Positions 24,107-36,100 of a stretch of 64,000 nucleotides of DNA are shown piece by piece. The translations under genes and the position numbers were made by a program. The DNA comes from Smittia aterrima (Eukaryota > Arthropoda > Insecta > Diptera > Chironomidae). Positions within the stretch are counted from its first letter, which is position 1; every line of letters starts with the position of its first letter. The notes under the pieces are model-generated. The model searched no databases. It was not told where the DNA came from and saw nothing but the letters and a program-made list of their open reading frames with translations. The stretch covers positions 15,593,537 to 15,657,536 of the forward strand of contig CP093829.1 of NCBI GenBank assembly GCA_033063855.1, read 5' to 3'.

Positions 24107-25518
24107 ATGTCGGCATTTAAAATCACAACCATCGCTCGAAACATGTCGAGGATTGCTGTGTTTCAGCCGAGGAACGCAAGTTTGATTCGTCAATTCGCGA
24201 CTAAAATCGGAGAACCGAAGAAAAAAAGTTCAACTTTGAAGATGCTACTCGTGGGGGTGAGATATTGTCATATCAACTTAAAACTGAAGCAAAAGTCACC
24301 TTTATCATCAATTTTGAAGTGAAATAATTCACTACTTTTAGTACTAATTTTAGGACTAATTTCATTCTTTACTGAACCGATCAACCTAATCTCAAAATTT
24401 AATTATTTTGATTAAAATAATTCCAGGCTGCTATCGGCGGAACAGTTGGCGGTGGTTATTCTGTATACACTAGCATTGGAAAGAAGAAAACGTCACGTGA
24501 TGAACTCATTACGAAAGTTCTTGATCAGAAACCAGATGTGAGCAATCTAACTTAATGATTCGTTCTACATTCTTTAACTATCCTTTGACTATTTTAGGTA
24601 CCGATTATGAGGAAGATTCAGAACCCAAATGACAACACAGACTTGGACATCATATTATTTCAGTTCCAAACTTGCCCGTTTTGCTGTAAGGTTCGGTCAT
24701 TCCTTGACTACTCGGGCCTCTCTTATTCCGTCGTTGAAGTCGATGCAGTTCTTCGTCAATCAATTAAGTGGAGCGACTCAAAAAAGGTTCCAACTGTGCT
24801 CGTCAAAACAAGAGACGGAAAATATGTTCAACTTAATGACTCGAGCGTGATTATCTCTGCACTTGCCAGTATGCTGATTGATCCAGCTAAGAGCAAGATT
24901 GAAGAGATGGTCAAGTTTTATCCTGTTGAAAACTTCACTTCTGCGTATGGAACTGTGTTTGATATTGCAAACAAATATTTCTTGATGTTCCAAGACAAAA
25001 AGCCAAAGGAAAACAAGGAAATATTTGACGAAGAGCGAAAGTGGAGAAGTTGGTCTGACAATCATCTCGTGCATTTAATTTCGCCAAATGTTTATCGAAC
25101 TTACGGCGAGGCTCGCGAGACTTTCGAATGGTTTTCAGAAACTGGACAATGGTCAGTTTACTTTCCCGAGTGGGAGCGAAATTTAATGGTTCACGTTGGA
25201 ACGATTGCGATGTATTTGATCAGCAAGCGATTGACGAAAAAACACGGACTTGGCGATGACCCTCGTTCTCATCTTTATGATGCTTGTAATAAATGGTCAA
25301 CTGCGTTAGACAAGAAGAAGACAAAGTTCATGGGAGGTGATAAGGAGCCGAATCTTGCTGATCTCGCTGTTTACGGAATCCTATGCTCTATGGAAGGATG
25401 CACTGCTTTCAAAGATTGTCTCGACAATACGCGAATAGGACAATGGTTCTACGATGTTAAAGCTAAGGTCGAGAGCAATCGAGGACATAGAAAACCGGCA
25501 AGCTTGTATAACGTTTGA
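24107..25518 (+). CDS. Prostaglandin E synthase 2-like protein
   Basis: Membrane-anchored protein with a glutaredoxin/GST-like fold. The mammalian member isomerises PGH2 to PGE2 in vitro; the insect role is less certain. Exons 24107-24256, 24427-24537 and 24598-25518 join in frame to 393 aa; human PTGES2 is 377 aa. The N-terminus is basic and mitochondrial-targeting-like, followed by a hydrophobic Gly-rich segment (AAIGGTVGGGYSVY, residues 51-64). A thioredoxin-type domain with the active-site motif CPFC comes next (about residue 115), then a helical GST C-terminal domain. The match to PTGES2 in layout, length and motif is strong. The gene shares a short divergent promoter region with Strip. 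Confidence 0.92.
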
Positions 25519-25678
25519 GATTAAATAAACTTAATTAGATTGAAACTAAAAAAATTCTTTTAACGTTTTATTTCAAAATATGGTCGAGTTTCAAAATATT
25601 ATAAAAATCAAGAAAAAGCGACTTCATCAAAAATAACAAATCGAAATCAGTGAAATTTAATTAAATAAAGAGCTGAAA

Positions 25679-26447
25679 ATGTCGACGTTTCAACAATTCC
25701 CTGAATATCAAGTCCCCGGAGCGATCCAACATCAATTCAATCCTTACGAGAGCAATGGAGGGTAAGCAAATCAAAATTTCGCAATTAACCTTTTCCAGAC
25801 GATGACAAACAAATTTTTATGCCGATCATTTAAGATCCATCGTCGCTATCGCTGGAGACAACTTTGCTGTGATTGGAGCTGATACACGTTTGAGTGCTGG
25901 TTACAACATTTTCTCACGCGATCACTCGAAACTCTTCTCGTTGACATCGAAAGTTGTTCTTGCAACTTGCGGAAACTGGTGCGACTCGGATACGTTGACT
26001 AGCTATCTCCAGACTCGTGTACAGCAATACGCAGACACTCACGAGAACCGCGAGATTAGCTTGAATGCAATCGCTCAACTGATGTCGACTATGATGTACG
26101 GTCGTCGCTTCTTCCCTTACTATGTTTCCAACGTTCTCGCTGGAATCCACGAAGGCAAAGGATACGTTTACTCCTATGACCCAATCGGTCACTGTGAAAG
26201 ACACACTTACAGAGCTGGTGGATCTTCTTCAGCTCTTTTGCAACCAATCCTTGACAATCAAGTTGGATTGAAGAACATGGAAGAGAAACCGAACGTTCCA
26301 CTCACAATCAATCGTGCAGTTGACTTGGTAACCGATGCATTCGTCTCAGCAGCTGAACGTGACATCTATACTGGCGATGCTGTCTTAATCTCAATCGTCA
26401 CTGAATTTGGAATTGAGCAGCGTAAAATTCCATTGCGCAAGGATTAA
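25679..26447 (+). CDS. Prosbeta6: Proteasome subunit beta type-1 (beta-6)
   Basis: Structural, non-catalytic beta subunit of the 20S proteasome core. Exons 25679-25761 and 25835-26447 join in frame to 231 aa, the usual length. The Ntn-hydrolase-fold signature SIVAIAGDNFAVIGADTRLS follows a short N-terminal extension. The residue at the processed N-terminus is not the catalytic Thr, as expected for beta-6. Further family features are YYVSNVLAGIHEGKG, GHCERHTYRAGGSSS and DIYTGDAVLISIVT. AATAAA near 26504 fits the 3' end. Confidence 0.96.
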
Positions 26448-27174
26448 ATTTAATTTAAAAGTTTTCTAAGAAATTCTTTCGTTTTGTCACATTCATTTGA
26501 AACAATAAAATTCATTTTAAAGGGAAACAGTTATCTAAGTAAATTATTTTATCCGACAACGAGGAAACTGTAGAAATTTCATTTCAGCATCTGCAAACCT
26601 CAAAGTCGTACGTCGTCAGGTCTACTAAGGCGAATAGATTGACACATTTTCAAAAAATTTATATATAATGTTTTTAGAAACATATTTCACGAGCTACAAT
26701 TCATCCGAATCAATCTTAATAAGTAGTTTTTCTGCTTTGACTTCAGTCGGATCTTTTGGCTGATTCTTGAGGATGTAATAAGTCTTTGGAACTCAGGTCA
26801 AAGCAATACAGATTATTGAACAATCCGAAGTTTCTTTTATTTTTTATTGATGATACTTTAGTTAGAATTATTTTTCTAGAGTTAGGGGACAAGATTTGGA
26901 TTTTATATAAAATTAAATAGATACGAAGATAGATGAGGACAAACTTTTGACAAGTGAAAAAAATGACAAATCGAACGCTTTCATTGGGATTCCCAATTTG
27001 GGAACGGTCTACAAGTGTTAATCAGAAGAAAAGATTGAATAAACAATCAAATTCATTTTAAATAGAAGCGGCTAAATTTAATTAAGTTTTAGCGCCATCT
27101 TAGCGGACAGAGGTTTGTCCAAGGTCGTTGTTATCAATTGATCATTCTGAAACAATTTGCCGGAAATAAAAAAA
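26448..27174. other. Intergenic between Prosbeta6 and the aldo-keto reductase, with an orphan coding-like exon
   Basis: Mostly AT-rich and without a complete gene. On the minus strand 26694-26792 is an open frame ending in TAG. It encodes 32 residues of low-complexity-free, protein-like sequence beginning VPKTYYILKNQPKDP and ending in SDEL. It is preceded by an acceptor-like tract ending TTGACCTGAG. No upstream exon is recognisable between it and 27174, so it may be a terminal exon with distant 5' exons or a fragment of a lost gene. Confidence 0.35.
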
Positions 27175-28193
27175 ATGCCTTTAGCTCCAAGAATTAAACT
27201 GAGTAATGGGGTTGACATGCCCGTTCTAGGACTTGGGACGTATCTGGTAAGTTATTTTAAAACCTAGCATTCGTTTACATAAAAGCTTCACAATAATTTA
27301 AGTAGAGCACAGACAACGATGGCTATAACTCAACAAAATTGGCACTTGAGAGTGGTTATCGAAGCATTGACACCGCTTACTTTTATCAGAACGAAGCTGA
27401 AATTGGAAGAGCTGTCAACGAGAAGATCGTATCTGGGGAATTGAAACGTGAAGATGTTTTCATAGTCACGAAACTTTGGAATACTTATCATGATCCTGCA
27501 AATGTCGAAGAAGCTTGTCGTAGAAGCTTGAAAAATCTTGGATTGAATTACATCGACTTATATTTGATGCATTCTCCGATGGGCTTCGAGCATCGTGAGC
27601 CAGAAGATCTTCAACCAAAAGATATTGAAGGCAACTTGGCTTTTTCTGAAGTCGATTATGTCGATACTTGGAAGGCAATGGAAAAGCTCGTTGATCTCGG
27701 TTTAGTGAAATCGATTGGGGTCAGCAATTTTAACAGCAAGCAAATCGAAAGGGTCTTGGATAACTGCCGCATCAAACCAGTGAACAATCAAGTTGAATGC
27801 TCGCCAAGCTTAAATCAAAAAAAGCTTATTGAGTTCTGTAAAGCTCGAGGCATTGTCGTAACTGCTTTCGCGCCGTTAACACGACCTCATCGTTATGAGA
27901 AAGATAAAACATTGCCAAAGCCAGCTCTGCTCGACCCGAAAGTTGAAGAGATCGGCAAAAAATACAATAAAACTCCAGCTCAAGTCGTTCTTCGTTATCT
28001 CGTTCAAAATGAAGCTTTTCCTTATCCAAAATCTTCAAACGCTGAAAGAATCAAACAAAACATTGAAATCTTTGATTTCGAGCTTTCAGCAGAAGAAATG
28101 AAGATCATAGAATCGTTCAACACTAATCAGAGAACTGTTCCATTTGCCAATTGTAGCAGCCACAAATATTTCTTCCTTAACGTTGAATTCTAA
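27175..28193 (+). CDS. Aldo-keto reductase (AKR1-type)
   Basis: NADPH-dependent cytosolic oxidoreductase of carbonyl compounds. Exons 27175-27246 and 27306-28193 join in frame to 319 aa, the usual AKR length. The TIM-barrel landmarks are all visible: N-terminal LSNGVDMPVLGLGTY, catalytic Asp in SIDTAYFY with Tyr in YFYQNE, catalytic Lys in IVTKLWN and His in LYLMHSP. Cofactor-region motifs SIGVSNFN and PKSSNAERI follow, with the C-terminal insect AKR ending FLNVEF. Insects carry several AKR paralogues, so the substrate cannot be set. Confidence 0.95.
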
Positions 28194-28606
28194 TAAAAGA
28201 AAAACTTTTCCTCTGTTAATTGGAAATTTAAGTTCCTGTAGATTTTTTTTATTGAATCCGAAAGTGGAACAAACCCTCACATCTATCCGAGTAACACCCG
28301 ATGAAGCACTTTTAATTTTCTTGTGTGATGACCAATTTCAAAGCTTAACAAACAAAATAAAACGCAACGTCTAATGAGCTTTCTAAATGCAATGATACAC
28401 TGAGAAACAAAATTAGAAAACGTTTATAAATTTAGGTTGTCGCAAAATAAACAAGTAAATTGAGACAAAAGTCTCTTTGGGTTTCAAACGCGGAGTTCAC
28501 TTTGAGTTTGATGTAAAAAGTTGACAAGATGACAGTTTTGTGTTATTAATCGTCCCCATCTGTTACGGTTGGATTGGATCGCCTCCTAAATGAACAAGAT
28601 GGAAAC
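28194..28606. other. Convergent 3' flanks of the aldo-keto reductase and MBF1
   Basis: The two genes converge here. An AATAAA-containing stretch (28350-28365) could serve the + gene. I see no further gene. Confidence 0.5.
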
Positions 28607-29435
28607 TTATTTCTTTTCAGTAGGAGGCGCAATTGGCTGGCCGATGTCTTTGCCGCGAAGTTTTACTCCAATCACACGCTCCATCTTTCCAAGAATAATA
28701 TTATTGGGAATTCCGCTGTTAAAATATGTAAATTAGTCAATTACTAATGAATGAATAGTAATCAATTTACCGTCCGGCTTCGTAATCATTGATGATTTGC
28801 GGCTTTTCATTAATCTTCGTTGCCAGATCCTTTTGACTCAAGCCCTTCGCTTGACGACCTTGTTGGATGATACGAGCAACGCTAGTGTCAATGCTTTTAT
28901 GTTTCAACTCTTCAGTCTCTCGATCCAATTTAGCAGTGTTTCTTGTTGGAGCATGCTGCTTATTCGTGCCAGCGTTGACTACGAATAAAGAAAATTTCAT
29001 GAAAAACTTGATCCTCAACTTTTAAAGATGTTCTCGATTCAAAACACTTTGATAAAGTTATCTTAAAGTGACATCACTCTTAATTAATCTTTCTGAGTAG
29101 TTTAAGGCTCGAAATGGATTTCATCACATTGCAGAGCAAAACAAAAACATTTTTTATCAACTTATTCGCATGTCACATCAGTGATTGAACCTTAAAGTAA
29201 ACATCTGCAATCAAGAACTCAACTTACACTTTTGGGTGGTTTCGACTTCTAAGCCTTGACGTCCTGATTAAAAGAATGACGAAAAAATATTAAAATCGTG
29301 TTGGCCATTTTACGAGAAAGTTTGTGAAAATAAAAATCAAGACTCACTTGCTTGGTTGATAGCGGATTCCGTTTTCATCTGAGCAGCCTTCATCGGCTTC
29401 TTCTTTAAAACAGTTACTGTATCCCAATCTGACAT
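28607..29435 (-). CDS. mbf1: Multiprotein-bridging factor 1 (EDF1 homologue)
   Basis: Transcriptional coactivator linking bZIP or nuclear-receptor activators to TBP; also known at collided ribosomes. Exons 29348-29435, 29228-29263, 28771-28978 and 28607-28715 join in frame to 146 aa; human EDF1 is 148 aa. The N-terminal MBF1 domain starts MSDWDTVTVLKKKP and contains NKQHAPTRNTAKLDRETEEL. The C-terminal Cro/C1-type helix-turn-helix contains QGLSQKDLATKINEKPQII-like sequence (QAKGLSQKDLATKIN) and GIPNNIILGKMERVIGVKLR. The gene diverges from the PIP4P gene with 382 bp between starts. Confidence 0.97.
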
Positions 29436-29817
29436 TTTTAATGTATTTTTTCAGATAATTGCGAAGGATTTTTGAAATATCTTTTCTTATTAAGATTTTA
29501 ATTTCATTGAACGCGCCAGAAAATATTGCGTAGCTTGAGGGGATTGCGAACAATCAAGATCGATTATTTTTTCGCTCGTTTCTTGTTAATCTAATTGTGC
29601 CGGGACGCAGAATATATCGTAAAACTTCCGACGATCTCAAGAAAGTGTCACTAGTTGCATCGGAAGAGTGAAACCGCGGAGTTGAGTCCTGCTTTCTATG
29701 TTTTAAGGAAAAAATAATCACAAATTGTGATTCACAAAGAAGTTTTTTCCTTCTGTCTAGAGTCTCCATTAGTTTTAGTGTCTAAATAGTAAATCATAAC
29801 AGTCTGTATTATCTTTA

Positions 29818-31009
29818 ATGGCAAAGAACATGGATGAGAAGCAGCCTCTACTAAAAAATGAAAATCAAACGCAAATCGACATTGAGGGAGGAGGTAAGAT
29901 TACATTTATGGTCAATCTTCCTAATCAGCGTAGATCGTCTTATCAATTGAGTCATACGTAGTAATAACAAGATAGAATTTCTTGAACTTTCCCTGACCTT
30001 TGATCTAGAAACTTGAAATTTAAATTTATGCTCAAAAGTTATCAGACGAATGTGAAAACAAGTGATGACTCAATCTTTGTTTACACGCCGCTTATGTGAA
30101 TCAAAACAAAAGAAAAATCTAATAGATGATAAACTTTCTTCTTTTAAGGTGAAGTACAGCAAACGACGACTTCATCAATAGGTCCGGATGAGTTACCGCC
30201 TCCTTATTCTACATCCCAAGATGATGACCGTGGACTCCCAATGGTCACTTGTCGTGTTTGTTCTGCGATGATCGACATCTCTTGGAAACGGGAACAACAT
30301 GTCGTAAAATGTAATCAATGCAACGAAGCGACGGTAAGGAAATCTGATACGCGTTTTGTAAATCCTTACAAAAATTCTTTCTCTTGTTGCTTTCGAATTT
30401 AAAGCCAATCAGAAATGCACCGCCCGGCAAGAAGTACGTTCGTTGTCCTTGCAATTGTCTGTTAATATGCAAAAGCTCATCGCAGCGTGTTGCTTGTCCT
30501 CGGCCAAACTGCAAGAGAATCATTAATCTTGCACCATCACCGGTGACTCCTCCTGTTCCGACCATGCCTGGAATGTGTCGAGTTACTTGCGGTCATTGCC
30601 ATGATACATTCCTCGTAAGTTTGTAATTTATTTGTTTTAATCAAATTATTAAGAAAAATTTCGTTTTCAGTTTAATACTCTGACAAACGCTCTTGCTCGG
30701 TGCCCCCATTGCCGCAAAGTCTCATCGGTCGGCATTGAATTTGCAAGGAACCGTAGCAACGTTTACTTGGCGTTTGGCATAATCTTCCTGGCTGTTGGAA
30801 TCGTTATCGCGTGGACAACATATATCTACGCAATCGTGAGTCCAATGAAATTTGATTTTACTTCCATCTTTTAATATTTTTTACTCCTGAAGGATCACAC
30901 TGGAGTTTTCCTGGCTTATGTTGGAATGTTTCTCGTTGCAGCACTTTTGTTTGCAAGAACTTTTTATTATCGCCGAATGTGTATCAGCGGTATTGAAGGT
31001 CCCATTTAA
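29818..31009 (+). CDS. Type 1/2 PtdIns-4,5-bisphosphate 4-phosphatase family protein (PIP4P/TMEM55)
   Basis: Late-endosomal/lysosomal membrane protein. The mammalian TMEM55 proteins were described as PtdIns(4,5)P2 4-phosphatases, with TMEM55B also acting in lysosome positioning; the enzymatic role is debated. Exons 29818-29893, 30149-30333, 30405-30614, 30671-30835 and 30893-31009 join in frame to 250 aa. Cys-rich cytosolic modules include TCRVCSAMIDISWK, VRCPCNCLLICK and ACPRPNCKRIINL; the last Cys-x5-Arg resembles a phosphatase loop. Two C-terminal membrane segments follow (about residues 187-205 and 216-233). A second ATG at 29830 is an alternative start. Confidence 0.93.
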
Positions 31010-31132
31010 AAAATATTCTGTATGCTAAACCAACAATATTATCATTAATTAATGTCATCAGATTTGAAATCAAAATGAAGGATCAAAATTGCTTAATTCA
31101 GGTTTGTTCAAAAATTTATTTTCAGATTGGTT

Positions 31133-32506
31133 TTAATTGTCATCTTTGACAGTGATAGTTTTACCATTTGGATCGTCAAACTTATCGTTCGTTTTGATGT
31201 TTGAGATTGCCAAGAGAGCCACGATTAGAATTGAAAATAACAAAATTGCTACGATTAGTCCCATTGCAACTCCGGGAGAGAAAAATCCAACACAATCGTT
31301 GACTCCGTTGCGATTGAACTTTTTGATTTCTTCTCCAGTTTTGGGATCGAAAATCATTTGAATTTGAATGTGCTCGAGAATAATCTTAGTTTTTTCGGGA
31401 ACATTAATCAATCGAAGATCGATACAACCGAAAGAATTGGTTGCATAAGCAGAGACTGGTAGATCTGAACGATAATTTGGATTATCATTATAAGTAAAAT
31501 TCCTGCGAGCACGCCACGTTCCCCCTGATAACTTGAAGGTCATTTGTATTTTATGAGCGCCAGCTGTTAGTACTGCGTTTATCGTCCCATTGTTTGGAGC
31601 TTCTATTCCAACACTTGCACTTGAAATGTCGGTTTCTTCTGTTGCACCTCCTTTTTTAATCGAAAGCTTTCCGATGGCAAACATGAAGTGAGCAGGGGAA
31701 GCGATAAGAACTTTTTGAGAAACCTTTTTATATTTTCCACTTCCGTCATTTTGGACTCTTCGCGATAAAGTATTTAACGGAATCTGTGACAAGACATTTA
31801 AAAAACTATAAAGTTGGGTTAATCAATTAATTGCCTTACGAAAGACTGAAATGCAGTGTAGATAGCAACAACATTTGACCGTTTTTCTTCAAGTAACTTG
31901 TATAGATTGCTCATGAATTCATCTGTGGAATGAATTAAGTTACCAACGCATAATTATATTTAATCAAACGAGTTTCTTACCATGCTTTGCAAATTCTTCT
32001 TTGTTCTGGATACTATCGAATTCAATAACGAGTAGTTTTTCATCGCCTAAGGCTTCGACAATATCACTCAGTTTGTTATCATAGTTGACTTGAATAGACT
32101 TTTGACTTTCGATTCCAATAAATTTTTTCAATGAGATAACAGGATCCTCGACAGCTGGCAAAAAAGATTTTTGTGCAAGCTTATTTAACCTGTCGAAACA
32201 AGACTGGTTCTTAATTTTGCATTGGCTGAAATTTTCAATCGACAAACGATCCTCCACAAAAAGAACAGTCAACGGCTCAACTTCCGATTGAACTCTAATC
32301 AAATTGATAAATTCATTGCTTCCGAGTGTACTCAATGTCGGCAAGTTAATTGGCCTGGAAGAAGAAAAAAGCGAAAGTGGTTTTAAAAAACTTTCAGATA
32401 ATGCTCAAACTTACGTTTTTTGACCCCAAATGAAAACGGGAACGAACTCGCTATTGATTTGGCTTAAGTTTCCCAACAAAATCACAAACAAACAAAATTG
32501 AAACAT
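31133..32506 (-). CDS. VhaAC45: V-type proton ATPase subunit S1 / AC45 (ATP6AP1)
   Basis: Accessory subunit of the V-ATPase Vo sector, with a luminal domain and one membrane span, needed for assembly and sorting. Exons 32415-32506, 31981-32354, 31840-31922 and 31133-31783 join in frame to 399 aa. A signal peptide (MFQFCLFVILLGNLSQINS) leads into FVPVFIWGQKTP, the typical AC45 N-terminus. The conserved C-terminal half holds YRSDLPVSAYATNSFGC and LEHIQIQMIFDP, then DCVGFFSPGVAMGLIVAILL, which begins the transmembrane helix. A short cytosolic tail ends KTITVKDDN. The N-terminal half is divergent, as is usual for this family. Confidence 0.93.
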
Positions 32507-33119
32507 TTCGATTCTACGAAAGTTTCTAAGAATTCCGAAACTCGCTTTGGTTACTTAGTGATTTTAGAACAAAGTTTTGCGTAATATAAGACAAGGCTTC
32601 TACTTAAATAGTTAGAACAAGAATGAATGTCGCAATGAGACTCGTAGGCGAGAGTCAGATTTCAAGATTATAAACAAATAATGAAATGCAAAAATCAATC
32701 CGATTCACTACAGTCAACTCAGTCAACATTTTTCAGTAAAAAGTTTCTTTTATTGCACATTGTTAACATCAAATGTTGCCTAATAAATATCTAAGCAGTA
32801 CATAATTAAAGTTTCTATTGCACAAAACGTTTTCTTTGAAGGCTAAAATTAAAATCTCGATAAAAATCTCGTTCGAAATGAAAGCGCAGCATCGACAATT
32901 TCTCGAGCACGTTTCGCAATCTCGACAACATTAGTTTTACTTATCATTAGCATGTGTCTGATTTTCGTTACACATTTCTGCTCTTCTCGTGTAAAAAAGA
33001 AAGTTGCCTTATCTCGCTTTTTTCCCATCATTATTAACTCGCAATGAAAATGCTTTTCTGATTCATTTGGCACTAAAGAGAAGAATTGAATTCTTTTCAG
33101 AAGAAATATTTTCATATTT
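32507..33119. other. Intergenic: AC45 5' flank and 3'UTR of the shavenoid-like gene
   Basis: On the minus strand an AATAAA (plus TTTATT near 32749) would end a 3'UTR of about 370 nt for the gene starting at 33120. A minus-strand ORF (32849-33256) in another frame overlaps the end of that gene and is treated as a finding. No separate gene is supported. Confidence 0.45.
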
Positions 33120-36100
33120 TCATGTTTTGAAGAACTTCCAACTTTCAGTTCCACTTTCCGTGCCATCGTCAATTGCTGTTTCGTCGTCGTCGCTCTCAGC
33201 AATTGAGCTTTGTGGCTCATCGTCGGAAGAGTAAATGTTGATGTTAACCAGATCATCGTTATTTAAATAATTGTGTTTGATTGTTGCCGGCGGTGGCGGG
33301 GGAGCTATCAATGGTCGAGGTCTTACGATTCTGATTGTCTTGTCGTTAATTTCTGGTTTCACAATAATTTCAGTCAATTGAGATTCATTGTTTATCGACT
33401 CAGCGCTTAAATACCCGCTATCATATTCCTTTCTTCCTTTCTCGACTTGTCCAACATTCAATCTCTTGATTATGTCTTTTACTTTTCCCTGATGAATTTC
33501 AGTCACCGCAGTGTTGTGCGAATTTTTCTCAGCAATTCCCATAAAACGTCGCCATGCGTTCTTGAAATCTTTAGATTTCTTTCCAGTGTCGTTGAAGATT
33601 TCCTTGTCAAGATTTGGAGGCGACGGTAGCTCAACATGATAAACTGTTTTGATTAGCGATGGCTTGAACTCATTTCTTATTTTATTCTGATGGAAATTCG
33701 TGTCAAGTTTAAGCAAATCCATGTTGAGATAATCTCCACGAAGAGTTTTGTTAATTTTTTTGCTTGAAACATCTGACTCGATTGTGAGAATTGGTGGTGA
33801 GATCAGCGACTTCTTAAACTCATGTTCATCAAGAATGTGCTGATTTGTCACTCGTGGAGGGTTCTGTAAAGATTGTTTAGCGTAAATATTTTCCTCCTTC
33901 ATTGGCTTATTCGATGAAATCACGTCAGGAGTCACCGAAGGCGTTGTTTCGATAGGTTTCTGCTTTTCCTTCTTCGCCAAAGGCGCAGGAAGCTTCTCCA
34001 ACGAGGCAAAGCCCATGTTGCGCTGTCGTTTCGAGTGTCTTACCTCAAGAGTCATTGTTCGGCCCAATTCATCGCCCATCTCAAGCTTTTCTTTCTCCTC
34101 TTCTGATCGAGCTATAATTTCATTCTCAAAGTTCTTTCGTTCCGTTTTAATTTTCTCTAAAACGGTTTTGTTGATCTTAGCGTGGCGGTCGAGCGTATCG
34201 GGCTCAAACTGATCACTGTCGGTGTTTGATATTTCGTCTGTGTCTTCAGGGCTTATGGCTTCAAGTTCGATTGTCATGCTTCCAGCGCTTGGAGTGTTGT
34301 ACATGATCTTAGATTTTCGCATTTGAATGTCAATCTCGCGCTCTTTCTTTATCGTGTCAGTGTCTTTTCGAAATCCTTCTTCCCTATCATAGATCGCATT
34401 ACGAATTTCGACCTCTTCTTCCATTGGCAAAGCTGATGGACTTGCTTGTGAACTTATATCGCTTCTCGTTGGTGTTGACAATGAAGTCCTACCCTTGAAA
34501 GTATTTAACCGCTCTAAGCTATCGGTTTCGTAATCAACGACGAGATACGCGGGACTTTTGCGAGAATAAATCGGCGAATCAGGCTGATACTGTTTCAAAT
34601 TGCGCAACGTGTTTTTACCGTAAGTGTGGTAGTCAGGTGTTGGAACAAACGGAATGAACGAAACTCCATCAGATTTCTTGAACTTTGTCATTTCGTATTC
34701 ACTCGAATAGTAATCAGGAGTTGGCAGCGAATAATTCATCGGTTTGTTCTTCTTCTCCATCTCAACAGCCTCGTAGATCATGTCTGGCATTTGACTAAGG
34801 TTCGATTCGGCTCTCTTCTTTGGACTTGCGAACTGATCCATGACGATTGACTTCTTTTTTATGACGGAGCTGTAAGGCGGGCGCAACGTATCTTGGTCGA
34901 TATTAAACTTCGGATTGTTGTAAATCTCATTCGCTTCGTATTTATTGGCGATCAAGTTGTTTGGCTTCGGCTCGAATATGCTGACTTTATCTCGAACAAA
35001 GTTCTGAGAGTAAATCATTTCCTTAATGTTCTTCTTCAAACTGTGCGAGATAATCTTCGGGATCGATCCACCTGCTTCTTCAGGCACATCGTCTTTGTAA
35101 CGTGAAGTGTCTCTCTGAATGAAAATGTTTTTCTCTTTGACAAAACCTTTCGTGATTGGAGTCAGATCAACGTTCTTGCTAACTTGCGCCTTCTCGTTCT
35201 CATTCGATTCTTCTTTGTCGGCAGATATAATCAAATCTTCCTTGTCTTCCTTCATTATTGGAAGGCTGATGAACGGTTTCTTCTTCTTTTTCATGCTTGA
35301 TGAATCAGAACTCGAAGAATCAGTCGCAGTTGAAACATTTTCGAGCCATTTCTGAATAGTTTTCTGTTTATCGCCGCAGTTCTTGCAATTCTTCGGTGTC
35401 TCAGAGCTTTTCTTTGCTTCGCATCCGGGACAACCAGTGCAATCTTTTGAGCTTGCTCGACGAGAGCTTACGACACTGCTCTTTCGACTGTTCATTGTGC
35501 CATTCAACTCAGATCCTGAAAGTTCTTCAGGAATTTCATTCAAAGAAGGTTGAAATCTCTTTGCAGCCATTTTTCCTTTTGCCATCGTAATAACTTCACG
35601 AATTTTTGTTAGAAATTCAATTGCTGATGGAGGTGGGGATGCCAATAAGCTTGGCTCAAAATAAGCCGGATTGAAGTAAAGTTTTCGTCGAATGTTGCCG
35701 TTATGAAATGTTCGATTGTTTTCTGATTTATTGTCAGATTCTTCGGTAATTGAAACGTCTTCCTCCGGCAAACATTCCGAGTCTGAACTCATTTGCGACA
35801 TTCCTTTACTTTCATCGTTTGAAAAACCCTTCGACAAATGATTTTGACCTTCATTCTGAACGTGAGAAGACTCAGCGTCTGATGAATCGCTCATGAATCC
35901 GTTGTTCTCATTGAAACTCATGAAATGTTTCATAAGCGGATTGCTCTTAACGACATGAGGCTCAGGATTATCTAAGAACTCGACAGATGGGCCAAGCGAA
36001 GAGTTTCTTCGATAGCTTGATCGTCCATTGTGAAAATCACTCGAATCTAAATTAAAAAGAAATCAGAAACTTTTAAGTTTCTTAAGTTTTATTTCTTACC

